Under the pieces are notes generated by a model that worked only from the letters and a program-made list of their open reading frames with translations, had not been told where the DNA came from and did not search any database. A program made the position numbers and the translations under genes. Of a stretch of 5,668 nt of DNA, positions 5,076 through 5,668 are shown in pieces. The DNA is from Candidatus Coatesiibacteriota bacterium. Lineage in GTDB: Bacteria; B130-G9. How positions within the stretch are numbered: the stretch's first letter is position 1; each line of letters opens with the position of its first letter. The stretch is from NCBI GenBank assembly GCA_003647755.1, contig QMNL01000137.1, forward strand, positions 1-5,668, in the 5' to 3' direction.

Positions 5076-5668
5076 ATGCAAAATGACGTAACGAAAATAC
5101 TATATGTGGAAGACGAGCCCGATCTGCTGGAGATCGTCCTCGAGGAGATGAACGAGCTTAAGGACGAGAACATGGAGTTCCATGGCGTCCACATCCAGAC
5201 AACGGCCGACGAGCAGAAGGTCTATGACGAGCTCCAAAAGGGCGGCTATTGGCTCATCATCGCCGACCAACGCATGCCAGTCAGAGGCTCCGACATCATC
5301 GGCCGCGTCCACGAACGCTTTCCCGATATCGGCGCAATCGTGCTGAGCGCTTGGGCCGAATTCAAGGACGTTGACTCCGCATACAGGAGCGGCATCTTCG
5401 ACTACGTCCGCAAGCAGGACATCAGAAGGGAGCCGGAGAGGCTCATAGGACGCATCAGAAGCGCCCTGCAAAAGGTCCGGCTAAGCCGAGAGAACAGGGC
5501 CTACCAGAAGGCGCTGGAGCAGTCCGTCGTCGAGCTCTCCGACCAGGCGGGCGCCGTCTCGCTCGGACGAGGCATCGCACACCACGGCAAGAACGCACTG
5601 GCGAAAATAAAAGGGGCCGGCCAATCCATCGAGAGCGGCCTCGAAGACATTCAGGACTTCCTGGCCAA
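5076..5668 (+). CDS. Receiver-domain histidine kinase-like protein, 3' end outside window
   Basis: The first 197 codons are present and the frame is open at the window edge. Residues about 7-118 form a CheY-like receiver: acidic pocket Glu12/Asp13 in VEDEPD, phospho-acceptor Asp64 in ADQRMP, Ser91 in VLSAWAE and Lys113 in YVRKQD, so all residues for phosphorylation are there. A charged, probably helical linker follows (about 119-160). Residues 163-178 then resemble the H-box of a histidine kinase (GIAHHGKNAL), with His169 as the expected phosphorylated residue. A kinase with an N-terminal receiver is therefore likely, the ATPase domain lying beyond the window. The residue after His169 is His, not the usual Glu/Asp, and Ala replaces the usual Pro. 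The ATG at 5076 has GGTGA five bases upstream; an in-frame GTG at 5067 is less well placed. It follows the sigma-54 activator by 95 bp. Confidence 0.85.
   Translation, partial: MQNDVTKILYVEDEPDLLEIVLEEMNELKDENMEFHGVHIQTTADEQKVYDELQKGGYWLIIADQRMPVRGSDIIGRVHERFPDIGAIVLSAWAEFKDVDSAYRSGIFDYVRKQDIRREPERLIGRIRSALQKVRLSRENRAYQKALEQSVVELSDQAGAVSLGRGIAHHGKNALAKIKGAGQSIESGLEDIQDFLA

Noticed and set aside
5100..5471. A 123-codon minus-strand frame opposite the receiver domain
   Set aside because: The plus strand encodes a clear receiver domain with all conserved residues; the minus-strand frame is its shadow.

Overview
The window holds four complete genes and one 3'-truncated gene, all on the + strand and all chromosomal in character. 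A lipid A-type acyltransferase, a MarC-family inner-membrane protein and a sigma-54 activator point to a Gram-negative (diderm) bacterium of fairly high GC. The style, a cysteine-bearing PAS sigma-54 activator next to a receiver-first histidine kinase, resembles Deltaproteobacteria/Desulfobacterota or an uncultured relative. That placement is an inference from gene style, not from a marker gene.

Layout. Positions 1-191 are a leader region with a strong imperfect hairpin (22-53) and a plausible sigma-70-type promoter (105-134). Genes 1 and 2 form a likely operon: an AMP-dependent acyl-CoA/acyl-ACP synthetase-like ligase (192-1688), then 46 bp later an LpxL/HtrB-type acyltransferase (1735-2682). 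A 164-bp gap follows; its end may encode a 14-codon leader peptide whose stop overlaps the GTG start of a MarC-family membrane protein (2847-3500). A 139-bp gap with two small hairpins and a weak promoter candidate leads to a PAS-AAA+-Fis sigma-54 enhancer-binding protein (3640-4980). After 95 bp, which carry two copies of a 9-bp repeat and a good GG-N10-GC sigma-54-type promoter match, comes a receiver plus histidine-kinase-like protein (from 5076) that runs off the window end.

How the genes may work together. Genes 1 and 2 suggest activation of an acyl group and its transfer to a lipid acceptor in the inner membrane, though the acyltransferase lacks the usual acidic residue of its HX4(D/E) motif. 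The sigma-54 activator has no receiver domain, so it is probably controlled through its own PAS domain, which carries a cysteine cluster. It may drive the downstream signalling gene from the sigma-54-like site. No mobile element, CRISPR array, rRNA or tRNA is visible, and no classical hairpin-plus-U-tract terminator. I see no clearly new system; the most interesting points are residue-level departures in recognised families and regulatory structure between genes.
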